Below are positions 25,401 through 37,653 of a DNA stretch of 64,000 nucleotides, piece by piece. Under the pieces are notes generated by a model that saw only the letters and a program-made list of their open reading frames with translations, did not search any database and was not told the DNA's origin. The stretch's first letter is position 1; each line of letters begins with the position of its first letter. Origin of the DNA: Onchocerca lupi. Its lineage: Eukaryota; Nematoda; Chromadorea; Rhabditida; Onchocercidae. Where the stretch lies: positions 1 to 64,000 of the forward strand of contig JAOVVO010000117.1 of NCBI GenBank assembly GCA_028564675.1. Reading direction: 5' to 3'. The translations under genes were made by a program, and so were the position numbers.

Positions 25401-27955
25401 TTTGAATTTTTTCAAATACTGGAATCATGATCTATTAATAATGAACTGAATTCAGGATTGCAAAAAAATATTACGAATGATGTAAGTTATATTTACTTCG
25501 GCAACTTCCCATGGACCAACACGATCTTGGGTGGCTACTCGAAACCTTTCACCAATGGCAGTGAGTGCTGTTTTTTGATTCACTATGCCATCATCGTTGC
25601 ATAATGCCAACATCGCAGTTACGCATCCTGAAAAAATACACCACATTTATAAATTCAAAAATTATAGCAAAATTAATAAAAATAAGAATTCATATATATT
25701 ATTAGTATTTTAATGCGGAAAAGGCAATCAATCCAATGAATGCATTTTACCTTTCCAAAAGTGATCACCGGATCGACACCTAATCATATGTTCCATAATG
25801 CATTGATCATTCATCGATGTTAATGCTTTGATGATATACATAAATGGCAAATAGAATAATTCACGTCGGTACTGAAACAATATTTTCAATTTTTTACAGA
25901 AAAATTAGTTTAAAATTGAAGTCAAACGAATACAGCAAAACAAATTCAGATAGATTAATTAAACTAAACCATATTTATTGATTAAGTATACTAAAAATAA
26001 CTTCCAAAATAATTCAAAATTTTGATGCATAATCTTTAGCAATTTTTTAATTCATTAATTGTAAAGCATAAAAAAATCAGCAAATAAATCAAAGGAAAAA
26101 AATACATCTTTTCGTTTCTGTTACACGATATCACTTCTTTCTCAATTAAGTAAGCTATTCATTTATTAAATATTAATTAAAATTCATTTCAATTGAAATT
26201 CACTGTAGGGTATTGAAATGTGAAATGATAAGTAGATAAAATCCAAATTTTATCATTTTCAAAGCAACTAAAACCGTTGAAAAGCAAGCTCATTAAAATG
26301 AATGATTAAAAGTTGATTTTACCTGTAAAGCAATAACAATAGTACCACTCTCGAGATAATGAAGAGTCATCATAGCAGCCGAATAATTTCCGCGGACGCA
26401 TCGAATCATCATTCCATATTGTGTAAATAAAGGTCCTTTTTCACGAAATGAACGTCTTATTATTCCTATCGGATAATTACGACGATTTGCAACCAAAAGA
26501 CGTATTACCTATTTATTTGAAGAATTCGATTAGAAAGTAGAAAAGTGAGTCACAGATTTCAAATTATTAAAAACGACCTTCTTTGATATTGGCAAATTTT
26601 TATCTTATACTAGAAAATCTGATCAGAATCTGATTGAGAAGAAAAAAATTTGTTGATTTATGAATGGAAATGAATGGAATAATGATAACAAAATCTAGTC
26701 GCAATGATCCTTTAATGGAAATTAATTAAAATCAAGATAAAATGTTTGAAAAAATCATTTCATGCTATACCTTTTCACTTCCTTTACAAATAAAATAACC
26801 GCCTTTTTCAGTTCCTTCTTCACCATGCGCCACTAGCTGTTCTCTTGTTAAGTAACGCAAATGGCATCTGTTTGATTTTAACATTATGGGAATCTGAAAT
26901 ATACTTCATTGACAGAAAAATAGACATATGTCTATAATTATTTTGACTACTTACCAATAAAACAAAATTAAATATCTATAATCATTTAATCAATTTAATC
27001 ATTAATTCAATAAATTAAAGCCAACTATCATCTGTTAAACAACAATGAAATTTGATAAGTTTTAAGGCCATTCTCCATTTTGATATGTTCTGATGCATAA
27101 TCGAAAGCATGAGAAAGATTTATTGCCACTCACAACGATGAATTATGTATGCTTTTAAATCTAAACTGGTGAATAAAAACCTTAAAATGTGAATTACATC
27201 AAAATAAACATTTCAACGATAAAATTGCAAAAAAAAAAAAAAAAAAATTCTCCTACTAACCTCACCAATAATAACTTCACAATAATCCATCTTAGCGCCA
27301 TTTAACCGTATTTCTACGCCTACTTTTAATGGCCCCCTATAGGTTAAGCCACGTTGCCTGCATTCCGAAGGAAATAATTTTAGCGAATCAACCATAGAAG
27401 AACCCTGCAAGAAAAAGATTACGGAACATTTCATTAAATTTCATTACCACGACTGTTTTCTTCCTTCTTGCTTACTATATCGATTCTATTGTTCAAATCA
27501 ATTTGTTTTATCTATTTACTAATTAAAAGCAATGTGCATTAAGAAGTCATGAATTCACAATTTAAAATCTGAGTTGGATGGATCCCAGTTTTCTGATCAT
27601 TTCTAAGCAATAGAGCAATTTATTTTAGTACCACTCTGATACGGTAGACTTAAAGGACCTTAAAAGTATGCCGCAGGCATCAAACCATATAACTAAAAGA
27701 TTCCCATAAAGAAATTTTATGAATTTGAGGAACCGCATTTACAACAACCAAGAATTAAAGTTTAGAATCAAAACGAACTTGTTTCACTTCAATCATTGGA
27801 TAACCAAGCTGAGCACCGGTATAACGTAATTCCACAGCTTCTCCAGTTGGAAGTCGGAATTTCTCGGCTGGTACATCTAAAGCAGCCAGGTGTATTCCCT
27901 GCTCAGCCAAATAATCGAATGATTCCACATGATAAGAAGCAATATCACAGTCCAT
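19470..27955 (-). CDS. DNA-directed RNA polymerase I, second-largest subunit
   Basis: Orthologue of POLR1B/RPA2, the catalytic-core subunit that with RPA1 synthesises rRNA precursor in the nucleolus. Twenty exons, in transcript order: 27955-27779, 27404-27261, 26893-26771, 26508-26323, 25871-25751, 25627-25497, 25382-25102, 25007-24831, 24563-24317, 24018-23760, 23494-23253, 23057-22955, 22871-22787, 22504-22249, 22035-21852, 21536-21458, 21261-21153, 20554-20357, 20233-20120, 19640-19470. Phases close to 1,128 residues, against about 1,135 in human. Diagnostic motifs: WGFICPVHTPDGAPCGL, NQSPRNVYQCQMGKQTMG, GYDMEDAM, GDKFASRHGQKG, NPHGFPSRMTIG, YYQRLRHM and GGIRFGEMERDAM. The C-terminal zinc ribbon is split between the last two exons (Cys 1049, 1052, 1084, 1087). 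The intron before 24018 lacks an AG acceptor and the one after 21852 uses a GC donor. The N-terminus is slightly short, so an upstream exon is possible. Confidence 0.95.
22559..22588. repeat. Near-perfect palindrome in RNA polymerase I intron
   Basis: ATAGTTTATAATTA, two bases, then its exact reverse complement. It lies within the intron between the exons at 22871-22787 and 22504-22249 and could form a cruciform or RNA hairpin. Confidence 0.8.
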
Positions 27956-28952
27956 TAGTTTATACCGATGACAACTGCATTTATATCCCGAATCGAAGAA
28001 TACGATAGTGCCAGCTTCTTAAACTTGGGAAATACTGGAAATACTAAATTAGTAACTATAAGCTTAAACTGAGATTACAGAACCTTGAATTAGAATCAGT
28101 TCGATAACCCAGGCGCCTCGCTTTATAATTTTTCTACTCTATTTTGTGTACATCAAATCGCGGAAAAAAATTTTCTCCAACAGTTTACTCAAATTTAGAT
28201 TGGGGCATAATCTAATGTCAAGTTTGACTGACAAGCAGATATTAGATAAGTTCGTGGTTCGTCAACTACGCGGTAAACCATGCAGCAGACTCTCCAATAA
28301 ATTCCCCAACTACGCATTTCTTATCAATTTTCAGTAGTTATGTAAATCCCGTCTCCTATTCATTCCCCAAGTTTCTAGAACTTATTGAAAGAAATAATCT
28401 AAAGTTCTCTTCATTTTTTTTTAATACTTTAATTCGATACACAAATTATTCTATCATTCTATTAATATTTAAACCCTGATTAAACTAACAGAAACTGAAG
28501 CTATTTTATTTAAACGAAAGAAATATTCCTATCGGTTTAATTACCAATTCGTATGAATACATATAGCTATGAACAAGCTTATCATATCATTCATCAGATA
28601 CGCTTTATTAAACCAGAAAAGTATAAATATGAGGAAATTTCCAAATCTGAATCTTAGTAATATGTCGAAACAACCATCTTTATCTTCCAAATATAATTCA
28701 TATTTTAAAAATGAACAAACATATTAATAGCCCAAGTTTACTGAAGTCAACTGGAGATCTTAAAAATATGACAGAATAAAATGCTAAAATTAGTTTGTAA
28801 TGAAAAAAAGAAACATGTACAACGAAATTTTTTCAACAGAAAATAAGCGTTAAAAAAAAATGAAATATCCTGAAAAAAAGTGTTATTCAGTTCTCTGGAT
28901 CTCGCGGCTTGCTCCCAACGTACTTCATGTCAGGCTTAGTAAACCCAAAGTT
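27956..28952. other. Spacer between two minus-strand genes
   Basis: About 1 kb separates the stop of the cleavage-factor gene (28953) from the start of the RNA polymerase I gene (27955). A TTTCCAG site on the minus strand (about 28041) could be a trans-splice acceptor. An open frame on the plus strand (28146-28337) has no recognisable content. Confidence 0.4.
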
Positions 28953-30771
28953 TCATGGCGTATACAGAAAATTGAATCTGAAAAATATAAAAAAATAGCA
29001 TTTTAATCAAATATATTCGATTCCCAATTCAATAAATTATCTATTAAATTAAAATTAGAGGTAAAATTCCAATCCAATAAATTATCCATTAAATTAAAAT
29101 TAGGGGTAAAATTTATACAATATTTCGATTAAAACATTATTTTCTGCAAAGAATGATTCTACCTACAGAACAGACTGATTAAATTACGTAATGATAGACT
29201 CGATATACTAAATTCCAACCGTATTTCGAAGGAATGGAAGAAACTAACTGACAAAATCATAACTAAATAATGCAACAACGTATACGCTTTTACCTGCTAA
29301 GAACCTGTGGAAGACTCGCAATCAAGTTGCCGTAACCAGTTGAGTTGTCATATAGTTCGAAGAGCGGTGCAGCTACAAGCTTGTAATTTTTTGGCACAGC
29401 AAAAAGTGCTCGTTCCGGAAGTTGAACGAGAAATAGCTTCGTCTGCTCTTTTGGTTTTGTAACATGTGCAGGTACATATGGATACTGAAAATGATCGCTC
29501 CTTTTTCTAAGACGAACTTTCTTTTTTTTTTTTCATTAGAATAGAAAAAACTTTTACCAAAAAAAAAAAGAAAAAAAAGTCATAGAAAAAATAAATACAC
29601 TGTTCATACCCTAGGTGGATCAAAGTTCGGACGCCACCAATTACCAATGACGTCTTCAACAGTCCATAAATCCTTAGTACCATCTTGCCGTCCAAGTGTC
29701 TGAAAATCACAAAAGAATTTAAAAAGATTCAAATTGGCAAAGAAAGAAGGAAATGTCAAACGATAAGTGCCACTTTTAATTGACTCTTTGCGATTAGTTT
29801 TCAAAGGAAAACAAAAGAAAAAAATAAAACTAATCCACTTACTTCAGTAAGTAATCGCTTCAATCCTTCAACTTCATCTTCTCCAGGATTTAATTCACCA
29901 CCTGGCCTAGAAAACGGCAGAAATTTCGTCTTAAAATAACCACATACATGATTAGTCATCAAAGTGATACAGCTATCTTTTAGCAATGTGAACATGTTAA
30001 AAAATTTGGATCTACTTCCGCTGAAACTTTTTTATATTAATGAATACTTATTTTTGAAATTAAGGAAAGAAAAATTCAACTCAAATTTGAAAAAAAAAAG
30101 ATAAAAAAAACATGTCTATAGAAACTTACAATTTAAAAAACGTAGTACCAATCTGCAGCAGTAAAACATGAGGTAAGGAATGTTCATGAACGAGCAGAAC
30201 ACCTTCTACTGATCGTCGCATTCCAATTTTTTCATATTCTTCACGCATACGTTGAAATCGAGCTTGTACTGAATGGTCACGTTCCGCTTGTGGATCCTTC
30301 GTTCCGAAAGTGTAATTCGTTAATGGATACCTTGAATTCTTATTTCAACGATTTTATATTAAAAAATACGACAAAGTGACTATTAATTCTTCCAAAAACC
30401 GCATTCGTTAACTTTGGCGACAAACATTTCCGGTTTTTCCTGTTTGATTCCACAATGCTTCTATTTATTTTTATTCCACTTCTCCCGATATCTTATTTTC
30501 TCTAATTCCTTAAGCTACAAAAATTAAATTTCTTTCATATTTTGATCATCATCAGCTTGATCGTCATCAGCATTAGCTATGTATTTCGAATACATGCTTT
30601 TTCCGATTCAGTTAGAGCACATTGAGAATTTAACTTTGGAAAATCTTACAAATTGATAGCTCGATCAATGTTGCTACGTATATCATTCGGCTTCTTCAAT
30701 GTAACCGGAGTGGTAACAATTTTTTGCGGTCGAGTAGCAACAGGCCATCCCGTCCGTGATATTCCCGTCAT
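28953..30771 (-). CDS. Cleavage factor Im 25-kDa subunit (CPSF5/NUDT21)
   Basis: Orthologue of NUDT21/CFIm25, the UGUA-binding nuclear subunit that helps choose mRNA polyadenylation sites. Six exons in transcript order: 30771-30650, 30330-30130, 29906-29843, 29699-29610, 29484-29294 and 28977-28953, encoding 230 residues (human 227). After a divergent N-terminus the match to human is close: INLYPLTNYTFGTK, ARFQRMREEYEKIGMRRSVE, PHVLLLQIGTTFFKLPGGEL, NPGEDEVEGLKRLLTE, DVIGNWWRPNFDPPRYPYVP, AHVTKPKEQTKLFLVQLPE and FAVPKNYKLVAAPLFELYDN. The Nudix fold is present. As in other CFIm25 proteins, the Nudix box lacks the full set of catalytic glutamates, so it should bind RNA without hydrolysing nucleotides. 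The last exon is only 25 bases and supplies FNFLYTP and the TGA. It lies about 1 kb upstream of the RNA polymerase I subunit, same strand, and is divergent to cereblon. Confidence 0.95.
29024..29115. repeat. Tandem duplication, about 45-base unit
   Basis: Two copies of a unit built on CAATAAATTAT-TATTAAATTAA and AATTAG-GGTAAAATT lie side by side, just inside the last intron of the cleavage-factor gene. Confidence 0.7.
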
Positions 30772-31464
30772 TTTGCTAAAACCACATATTTTATTTTAAG
30801 CCAATGACATGTATTCTATTCACAAATATCAATTCAGAATTTAAATTTTGGTCTCATAGTCTGAAAAGGGAAAATAAATAAAAAGAATCCTAATGTAAAT
30901 AAGAATAAAGATGTAAAGATTCTAGTAAATTTTAAAATTTGCGATTTAAGGATGAATACTTGCCCCACCAACTAGAACAAATGAGTTTCAAAAATATTTA
31001 ATCTAAAACCTGACTAAACAAAAAAGTTCGAGGAATCACCATCACCAAACTACTAATCCCTCGAATTCTGAGGAATGAATTGACATTTGCAAAGTCCATC
31101 TGTTGCATGCAACATTTTGCGAAATACACTATCCTCGATTGGTTTGTAGTTTTTCTTTTCTGGTTAACTCATCCACCATAGAAATCATATCTTTGATCTA
31201 ATTGCAGTGGTCTGTTATTAACATCTTTTCGTAAGAATTTTATAAAATTTCAATAAAATTAAAAACTGATGAGATGGATTAACTAATTGTGAAAGTGATA
31301 TGTAGTATTTTCTATAAAGTTTTATTATTCTATTATTCATTTAAAATATATTCAAATTTACCATATGGTATTTTAAATCATTATTGTTTCATAATTGAGT
31401 AAGAATTATTTAGGTGAGTTCGTTCCATTTTTTTTTTTTTTGAAATAAATACATTAAATTTCAG
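30772..31464. promoter_or_regulatory. Divergent promoter region
   Basis: Separates the start of the cleavage-factor gene (minus, 30771) from the start of the cereblon gene (plus, 31465). It must hold promoter sequence for both unless distal 5' exons exist. No conserved motif was identified. It ends in a T-run and TTTCAG directly abutting the cereblon ATG. Confidence 0.45.
31455..31464 (+). promoter_or_regulatory. Trans-splice acceptor abutting the cereblon ATG
   Basis: TTAAATTTCAG is followed immediately by ATG. If this is a spliced-leader acceptor, as is usual in nematodes, the mature 5' UTR would be the leader alone. Confidence 0.45.
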
Positions 31465-34400
31465 ATGAATAATAACTTGCGAAACATTGATGATGAAAAT
31501 GATAGCATTCACGAAGATGACACAGAATCAGAAAGTACACAAAGTAGTGAAGATAATGAAAGAGAACGGAGACCTTTCGATGTTACATTACCGCCAACGC
31601 ATCAATACTTACGATTAAATGGTGCGCTTTCTGAATTTAATTTTATTGTATATCCAAAATTAAATTTAATTGTGTTTCAAATTGTAATAAATTTATCGTA
31701 CGCTTGAATAATATGTTGTAATATTAAAAAAGAAAATAATGCGACAGATTTCATATCTCAGAAGTTTTTTATGATCTAAGTATACATATTGACTAATTAA
31801 TATCATGATAAACAACGAATCAATCATTGGATGGTTTGACGAAATGATTAATACTATTAAAATGTCGTTAGCTTATTTTAAGAAATTGACAAGTGATCAT
31901 ATCAGCATGAAGTAAGTATTGAGCAGTTTTGATAATATCTCTTCGAAATGAACTTTAGGAACGATTGATTAAAAGCGAAATTAAATTGATAGTTGTATAT
32001 TCATAGTTACATATGTCTTTTAATTCGAATATTTAACGTGTTTCTACTGATATCAGTAATTGAATCGGTTAAACTTTATCTTCTTTTCTTTATGGTTAAT
32101 TGGTGAGCTTTTTTTTTTTTAAATTTTGATCAAAAACTGATATAATAGTGACACGAGTTTTTTTATAAGTTGTGCATTGAATCAATGATGATAATGTGAT
32201 TGTAAAGTTAACTTTTTTATTATTTCTTGGTTATTGAAATAAATGCACTCTCTTGGATATTATAGGAAATGATGATTTGCCGCATGGTTTCAAAATGGAA
32301 GATGCTGGGAAAGTGATAACGGTATCGATCTTGGAAATGCCAATTGTTTTGCTACCTACACAGTTGCTCCCATTCCATACTGATTATCCGTTACTTGTTT
32401 CACAGCTTCGGCAAGCAGCACGAGAAAATGAATATATAGCATTAAAACCGAGATTGGATAGCTTTGACACGAGTATTGCAACATTAATTCAGGTTTACAC
32501 ATAACTAATGGAAATAGGAATAGTAGAAAGGCTTTATACGTTTGATTTCCGATTAATCAGAGAAAAATATTGGCTGAAAATGATTAATCATTACGCTGAA
32601 ACGGATACTCATTAATTCTTTTGTTCTGCTTATTTTGAAATTGTTTCTAAGCATAAAATAAAACTTCGCTTTGATTAAAAATATTTTAGCCAAATAATTG
32701 AATTGGAATTTAATATCAGTTAGATATGTTTAAAGAATGCATTTACTAATCAGGTTCGAAGCTTGCAAGAAAATGATGGTGGTATATCTGTACAAGCAGT
32801 GGGCCGTCAACGTTGTCGAATACTTAATCGAAGATCCGCCATTAATGGGTATCTTTGCGGTCACAATTGTCCTACAAATTAAGTTGCAAAATTTAGCTTT
32901 AGAAACTTAAAAGGATTTACAAATATTTAATATTCCAGAATGCCATATGGTGATGTAGAGGTTCTGGAAGAAAGAGAGTTACCAGCTTTTTCCCACGTCT
33001 TAATGCCCGTCTCATTTGCGCATATACGACCTACAAAAGTAAATTGGTTTTTTGATTTTTAAATAAAAAATAAACTTACTTGTTAGTTAAATTCCTTCAA
33101 TTTTGACAAATAATTTAAAATCGAAATTTTTTCTGTTGTTATTCTTCAATCTTTGACCTGAAGTATGACTGTGGAGCAATAGAATGAGAAAGATTGAATG
33201 AAGAATTTTAATGGAACGGTGATAAGGATAGAGAAAAATATAGTTATAAATTTTTTATTATTACCTCCAGCACTTTTTAATAATGAAATGATATACGGGT
33301 CTTTAGTTCTATTAGAACAAACTAATCAATGATAATTGAGCATTAAGTTTATCACGTGCTAAAAGTAAAAGTTTTTTCAGAGTTTACGGTTTTTTGCAGC
33401 AATGACATCACATTCATATCACGCTTTGAAGATATCATTAACAGTAATGTTTTTGCTTTCTATATACTTGCATTTTCGACTTCTATATAATTATCTAATG
33501 CATAATTATATATTGATTCATTTTTTCAACACTTCCAGCTATTTGCTAACTGCGAAAATTAGTGAAAAAGTTGTATTGTAGAAGTGATGGATGTATTGCA
33601 GAACGCGTTGTAGGTGTATTGTGTTGTAATATATTGTATTGTATTATAAAAACTTTTTGATTTTTAGAAGCATTATATCGACGAAATCGCCAAGTGGCTT
33701 TATGGTTGGCATGTATATGAAAAAGTTAAACGTGTTCTTTCTCAGGTATTGTTTTTTTTTTTTCTTTTTCAATTCGATGATACTATGACTGTTGAAAAAA
33801 TGGATATGTAGAACTTTCATACTGAAATTTATCGAACTGAAAAATGCAACTTTGCAGACAAATGGCACATTCTACTTGAAAATAGTTTTTATAAAGAATT
33901 CAGCAAAATATCTCGATAAATAGAACTTCTAGTATTTTTAATTTAGGGACCAACAGCACTGAGCTATTGGGTAGCTGCAAATCTACCAATTGATATGGAA
34001 ATGCGCTTGCGCTTATTGGATGAACCATGCACAGATAGAAGATTGAAGGATGAATATGGCATCATTAATCGTGTAAATTATTTCTTGTTTCTAATCTTGC
34101 GAATAGGTTGTTAGTTAAAATGGTAATCGAATAGTATTAAATTTTTTGCATAAACTATAATATATTCAGTTTAATTGATGGAATAAGTTTATGATAGACG
34201 TCATATCTTTCATCATATATTTCTATTGATAACGCTATGAATTAATAACAAAGATATTGGTGGATACTTGATCATATATTGAATTTTGGAATGGAAATGA
34301 TAAAAAATTCCTTCAGAAGAAAACATTTCCTTTCTTCTTCGGATTTTTGATATTCGTTTATTTCTTTCCAAATTATTCAGAAATGAATCAAATTTATAAG

Positions 34401-35684
34401 TTTACATTAAGAGGAAAGATAAAAAAAAAAAGCTGAGCCAAAAAATTAAATGAAGCTTGCTTACGAATTTCTTTACTAGCCATAAGATACATAGAGGTAA
34501 ATGTGTATAAAATAAAGTTTTCCTGATTTGATTCTTATAGAATGAATGTTTCGTAGTTTGTGTATTTCAATTTGTCAAGTTATAAATTAAGCTAAGTGAA
34601 TTAAATGAAGTGTACATTTGGTAGTTGGCGACATGTCCTTTCTTTTTCTTTTTCTGAAAGATTAATTACAGGCTATGTTCAGCATTCTATTACGTTCATT
34701 CAGAATAAGATCATGCTACAAATAGTCGTTTCTTGCAGATCGATGTCATTGTTTGCAAGAATTGCGGCACATTGCTTTGTAATATGTCACAAATGATTAG
34801 CGTATCAGCGGAGGGAAACAGTGCGCATTATGTCAATCCAGGTGAATATTTAAATCATTACAGTAATGATTATTTGCCAGTTAATATTGCAAATTATACA
34901 ACAAAATTGGTTACGAAATTCATTGATTAGTCTTTTTTTCTTTATTTTAGTAAAATTTAGACTTGAAATGTTTATGATGTAGAGTATATTAAAAATTGAT
35001 TTTACTGATGTAGAGTATATTGAAAATTGATTTTACTTTTTCTTTAAAATTTAACTGTATTTTTCAGTAAATTTTTTAGTGCTTCAATATTTGTCAAATT
35101 CAGCTTAAAAAGCGTATTTTTAGGTGGTTATGTGCATGATTTATTTACCGTATCAGAAGTGATTTCGACAATAGCGCGTGGGCTACCGTCAGCCGAATGT
35201 TCCTGGTTTCCGGGGTTATATATTAAGACATTTCTTGCTAATAAAAAGAATAATTTTAAGTGATAGCTGATCACGATTTTATGGTATCTAAAAATTAGTG
35301 TTATTTTAATAATCAATTTTCAGCTTCAAAATTACTATCATATTTTAATCTATCAGCATTGTATTATTTTGTATTGCTTGAGATGTTCCCCATTTCAACA
35401 TTATACCATTCGTTCGATAACATCGGAAAATAAAGGGAAGATAATATATGAAGTAAAAGATAAAGTTCATACATACTTGGCTAAATTAAAACTAAAATTC
35501 CAGTTATAAGTGGACTATTCATGAATGCTCACATTGTGGGCAGCATATTGGTTGGCGTTTTACGAGTTCAGATTTGTCACCAAGCTCGTTTTTTGGTTTG
35601 ACGCGACGTTCAATTCGACCTGCTGATTCACGCCGTCCAATCACTTCCACTATTCAACGTATTGAACAATTAGCTATTATCTGA
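31465..35684 (+). CDS. Cereblon, CRL4 ubiquitin ligase substrate receptor
   Basis: Orthologue of CRBN, the DDB1-CUL4 adaptor that selects proteins for ubiquitination. Nine exons: 31465-31621, 32266-32492, 32754-32848, 32939-33038, 33668-33745, 33947-34072, 34739-34841, 35124-35214 and 35504-35684; 385 residues against 442 in human. An acidic N-terminus is followed by FDVTLPPTHQYLRLNG. The Lon-like region includes MPIVLLPTQLLPFHTDYPLL and VQAVGRQRCRIL. The DDB1-contact helices contain DEIAKWLYGWHVYEKVKRVL and LSYWVAANLPIDMEMRLRLL. The CULT domain has zinc cysteines in CKNC (267/270) and CSHC (334/337), YVNP, and the cage tryptophans W323, W329 and W343, then HIGWRFTSSDLSPSSFFGLT. Two pocket positions differ from human (see findings). 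The start is chosen because ATG directly follows TTTCAG and opens the only long frame. It is divergent to the cleavage-factor gene. Confidence 0.93.
34976..35042. repeat. Tandem duplication in a cereblon intron
   Basis: Two adjacent copies of TGATGTAGAGTATATTRAAA followed by ATTGATTTTACT, lying in the intron before the exon at 35124. Confidence 0.8.
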
Positions 35685-36579
35685 AGTTATTTTTAAAATT
35701 TAGACAAAATTCTCTTAAACTTCACGGCGATTTAATAATTTTAAAATGGCACTTATTAACTAGCTTAATGTATAGAAGAGTGGAAAAGTGATAGAGCTTA
35801 GTTAACAACTTAATAGTTAACTATTAATTTTCCTAATTCTTTGCTAGTGTTATCTATTATTATCTTTATAATCTGCCAATCGAACTTGTAGATTATACAG
35901 AAGTTATAAGATAATAGAAATATGGATTAAATGCATAAACTCTTTGGCAAATTTTCTCCACGAGATAGGTATAGTTCACATATTTTTCATACTAAAAAAA
36001 AAAATAAAAAAATAGTTTCACAAGATTAATGAGCGATTTTGTCCGATGCACATTTGCACAGAATGCTCGAATTGTTGAGAATTATAACTTTCAGTAAATG
36101 AAAAACATTTGACTTGGTAATTTTTTGAATTCTTTTCAAACTGCAATTTCTTTCACAGGAGTTCGAGTGGCTGAGCAACAATACAACATTTGATACATGA
36201 TGTGTTCTTGTACATAAACAATGGGGAAAATATAAGGAAACTTCAGACAATTGTTCTTTCAAATTCTTTTCGCATACTTTCTCTTCTAAGTCTTTTACAT
36301 GCGAATTTCTTTCACATACTCTTCTCTAAGACTTTCTACTGTAACAATGAAGGTATTTAGACCGGCCGTTACCTTCAAATTCCGGCAGGACATATTTGAT
36401 TTCGTTTTTTGTTTTTCTGACTATGTTTTTCAGAACTAGAATCTCTTTTGTTACTTGATGTTTCATTTTAGTCTTATTTCTTTTCTGTAAATTCTTTATA
36501 TGATGGCAGTCTCTTAAGATAATTTATTTTTTGCATACAAATTATGTTGCATATTTAATCCCAAAGAACCCAGTTTTGG

Positions 36580-37350
36580 TACATTAAATATCTTTTTGAC
36601 AGGAAGTATTTTGGCTGTTTTTTCCTTTCTTGGTCATTATTCCTTTCTAAAATGTAGAATTTGCGTATTCTAATGCAAAAATGTTCTCCCAATTCTTTTT
36701 ATTACTTAATTCTCACAAATTTCTTTCTCTCTTAACTTTTTCCCTGATCTACTTTTTCACTGATAAGATTTCAGAAAGATTAACATTACGTATAACAACG
36801 TTTTTGAATATTATGGACACTAAATGCAATAGCAAGCTGGCCGTACTATGAATGGGAGAAAACAAAATAGTATTTTAAACTGAAAGAAAAAAAAAAGATC
36901 TTTATCCAGTTTTTATCTTTATTCCAGTAGGAAAGTATATTTGGGAAATCTTGAGAAAAAAAAGCTTATCGAATTTTTTTTTTCTTCAGTGAGATCTAAT
37001 TCAAGATTGTTTCAAACTAGATTCCTAATTAAACAATTTTTTAGATTAATCCATGGTTTTATTGTTTGGTTGACTTAAAATACTGCTTCATTTCCTTTCA
37101 ATCACAGTATTTTTTTTTTTCATCTAATGTTCATGGTAGTGATTGGGTGTTAATTTTTTCTGAAATCTTATCAGCGAAAAAAAAAAGAGCTGAGGAAAAG
37201 TTGAGGGAAAAAATCTGTGAGAACTAATAAAGAGGATTGGGAAAATATTCTTCGTATTGGAACAAACAAATTTTGCATCTCGAAAAAATAATGGAAAGAA
37301 AAAGCAACGAAATGGTCAAACATATGATATTCTGTCAAGAAGATTTAAGG
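36580..37350. repeat. Large inverted repeat (foldback element)
   Basis: Arms of about 200 bases at 36580-36786 and 37150-37350 are reverse complements with scattered mismatches and indels. Landmarks: CTGATAAGATTTCAGAAAGA against TTTTTTCTGAAATCTTATCA; TTCTCACAAATTTC against ATCTGTGAGAACTAAT; TTCTCCCAATTC against GGATTGGGAAAAT; and CTTTTTGACAG against CTGTCAAGAAG. The spacer of about 360 bases is non-coding. It is probably a MITE or foldback transposon; a transcript through it would be double-stranded. Confidence 0.6.
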
Positions 37351-37577
37351 GAATAGGTTTTGGAATAGATACAAGATGAATTCATAACTGAATTCAATTC
37401 AAATGTTTGTGAAAGCAGCGTTATCCCTGTAATTTGAGAATATTGTGTAATTTATTTATTACTGCATAATTTATTTACAATGTTCGAGTTTTTCAATTTT
37501 TAAAATTAAAAAATGTAGCAATTACGCTCCGTTTATTATCTTTCATTGTTTATATCACAATATGAAATATGCTTTGT

Positions 37578-37653
37578 ACATGAAGAAATGTGCTTAATAA
37601 ACATTTAGTTCATTGATTAAATGTGCTTAATAAACACTTAGTTCATTGATTAG
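37578..37653. repeat. Two-copy tandem repeat
   Basis: GTGCTTAATAAACA followed by TTAGTTCATTGATTA occurs twice in succession with a single substitution. Confidence 0.8.

Noticed and set aside
28146..28337. 63-codon plus-strand frame between the two minus-strand genes
   Set aside because: No domain, no splice context and no similarity recognised.
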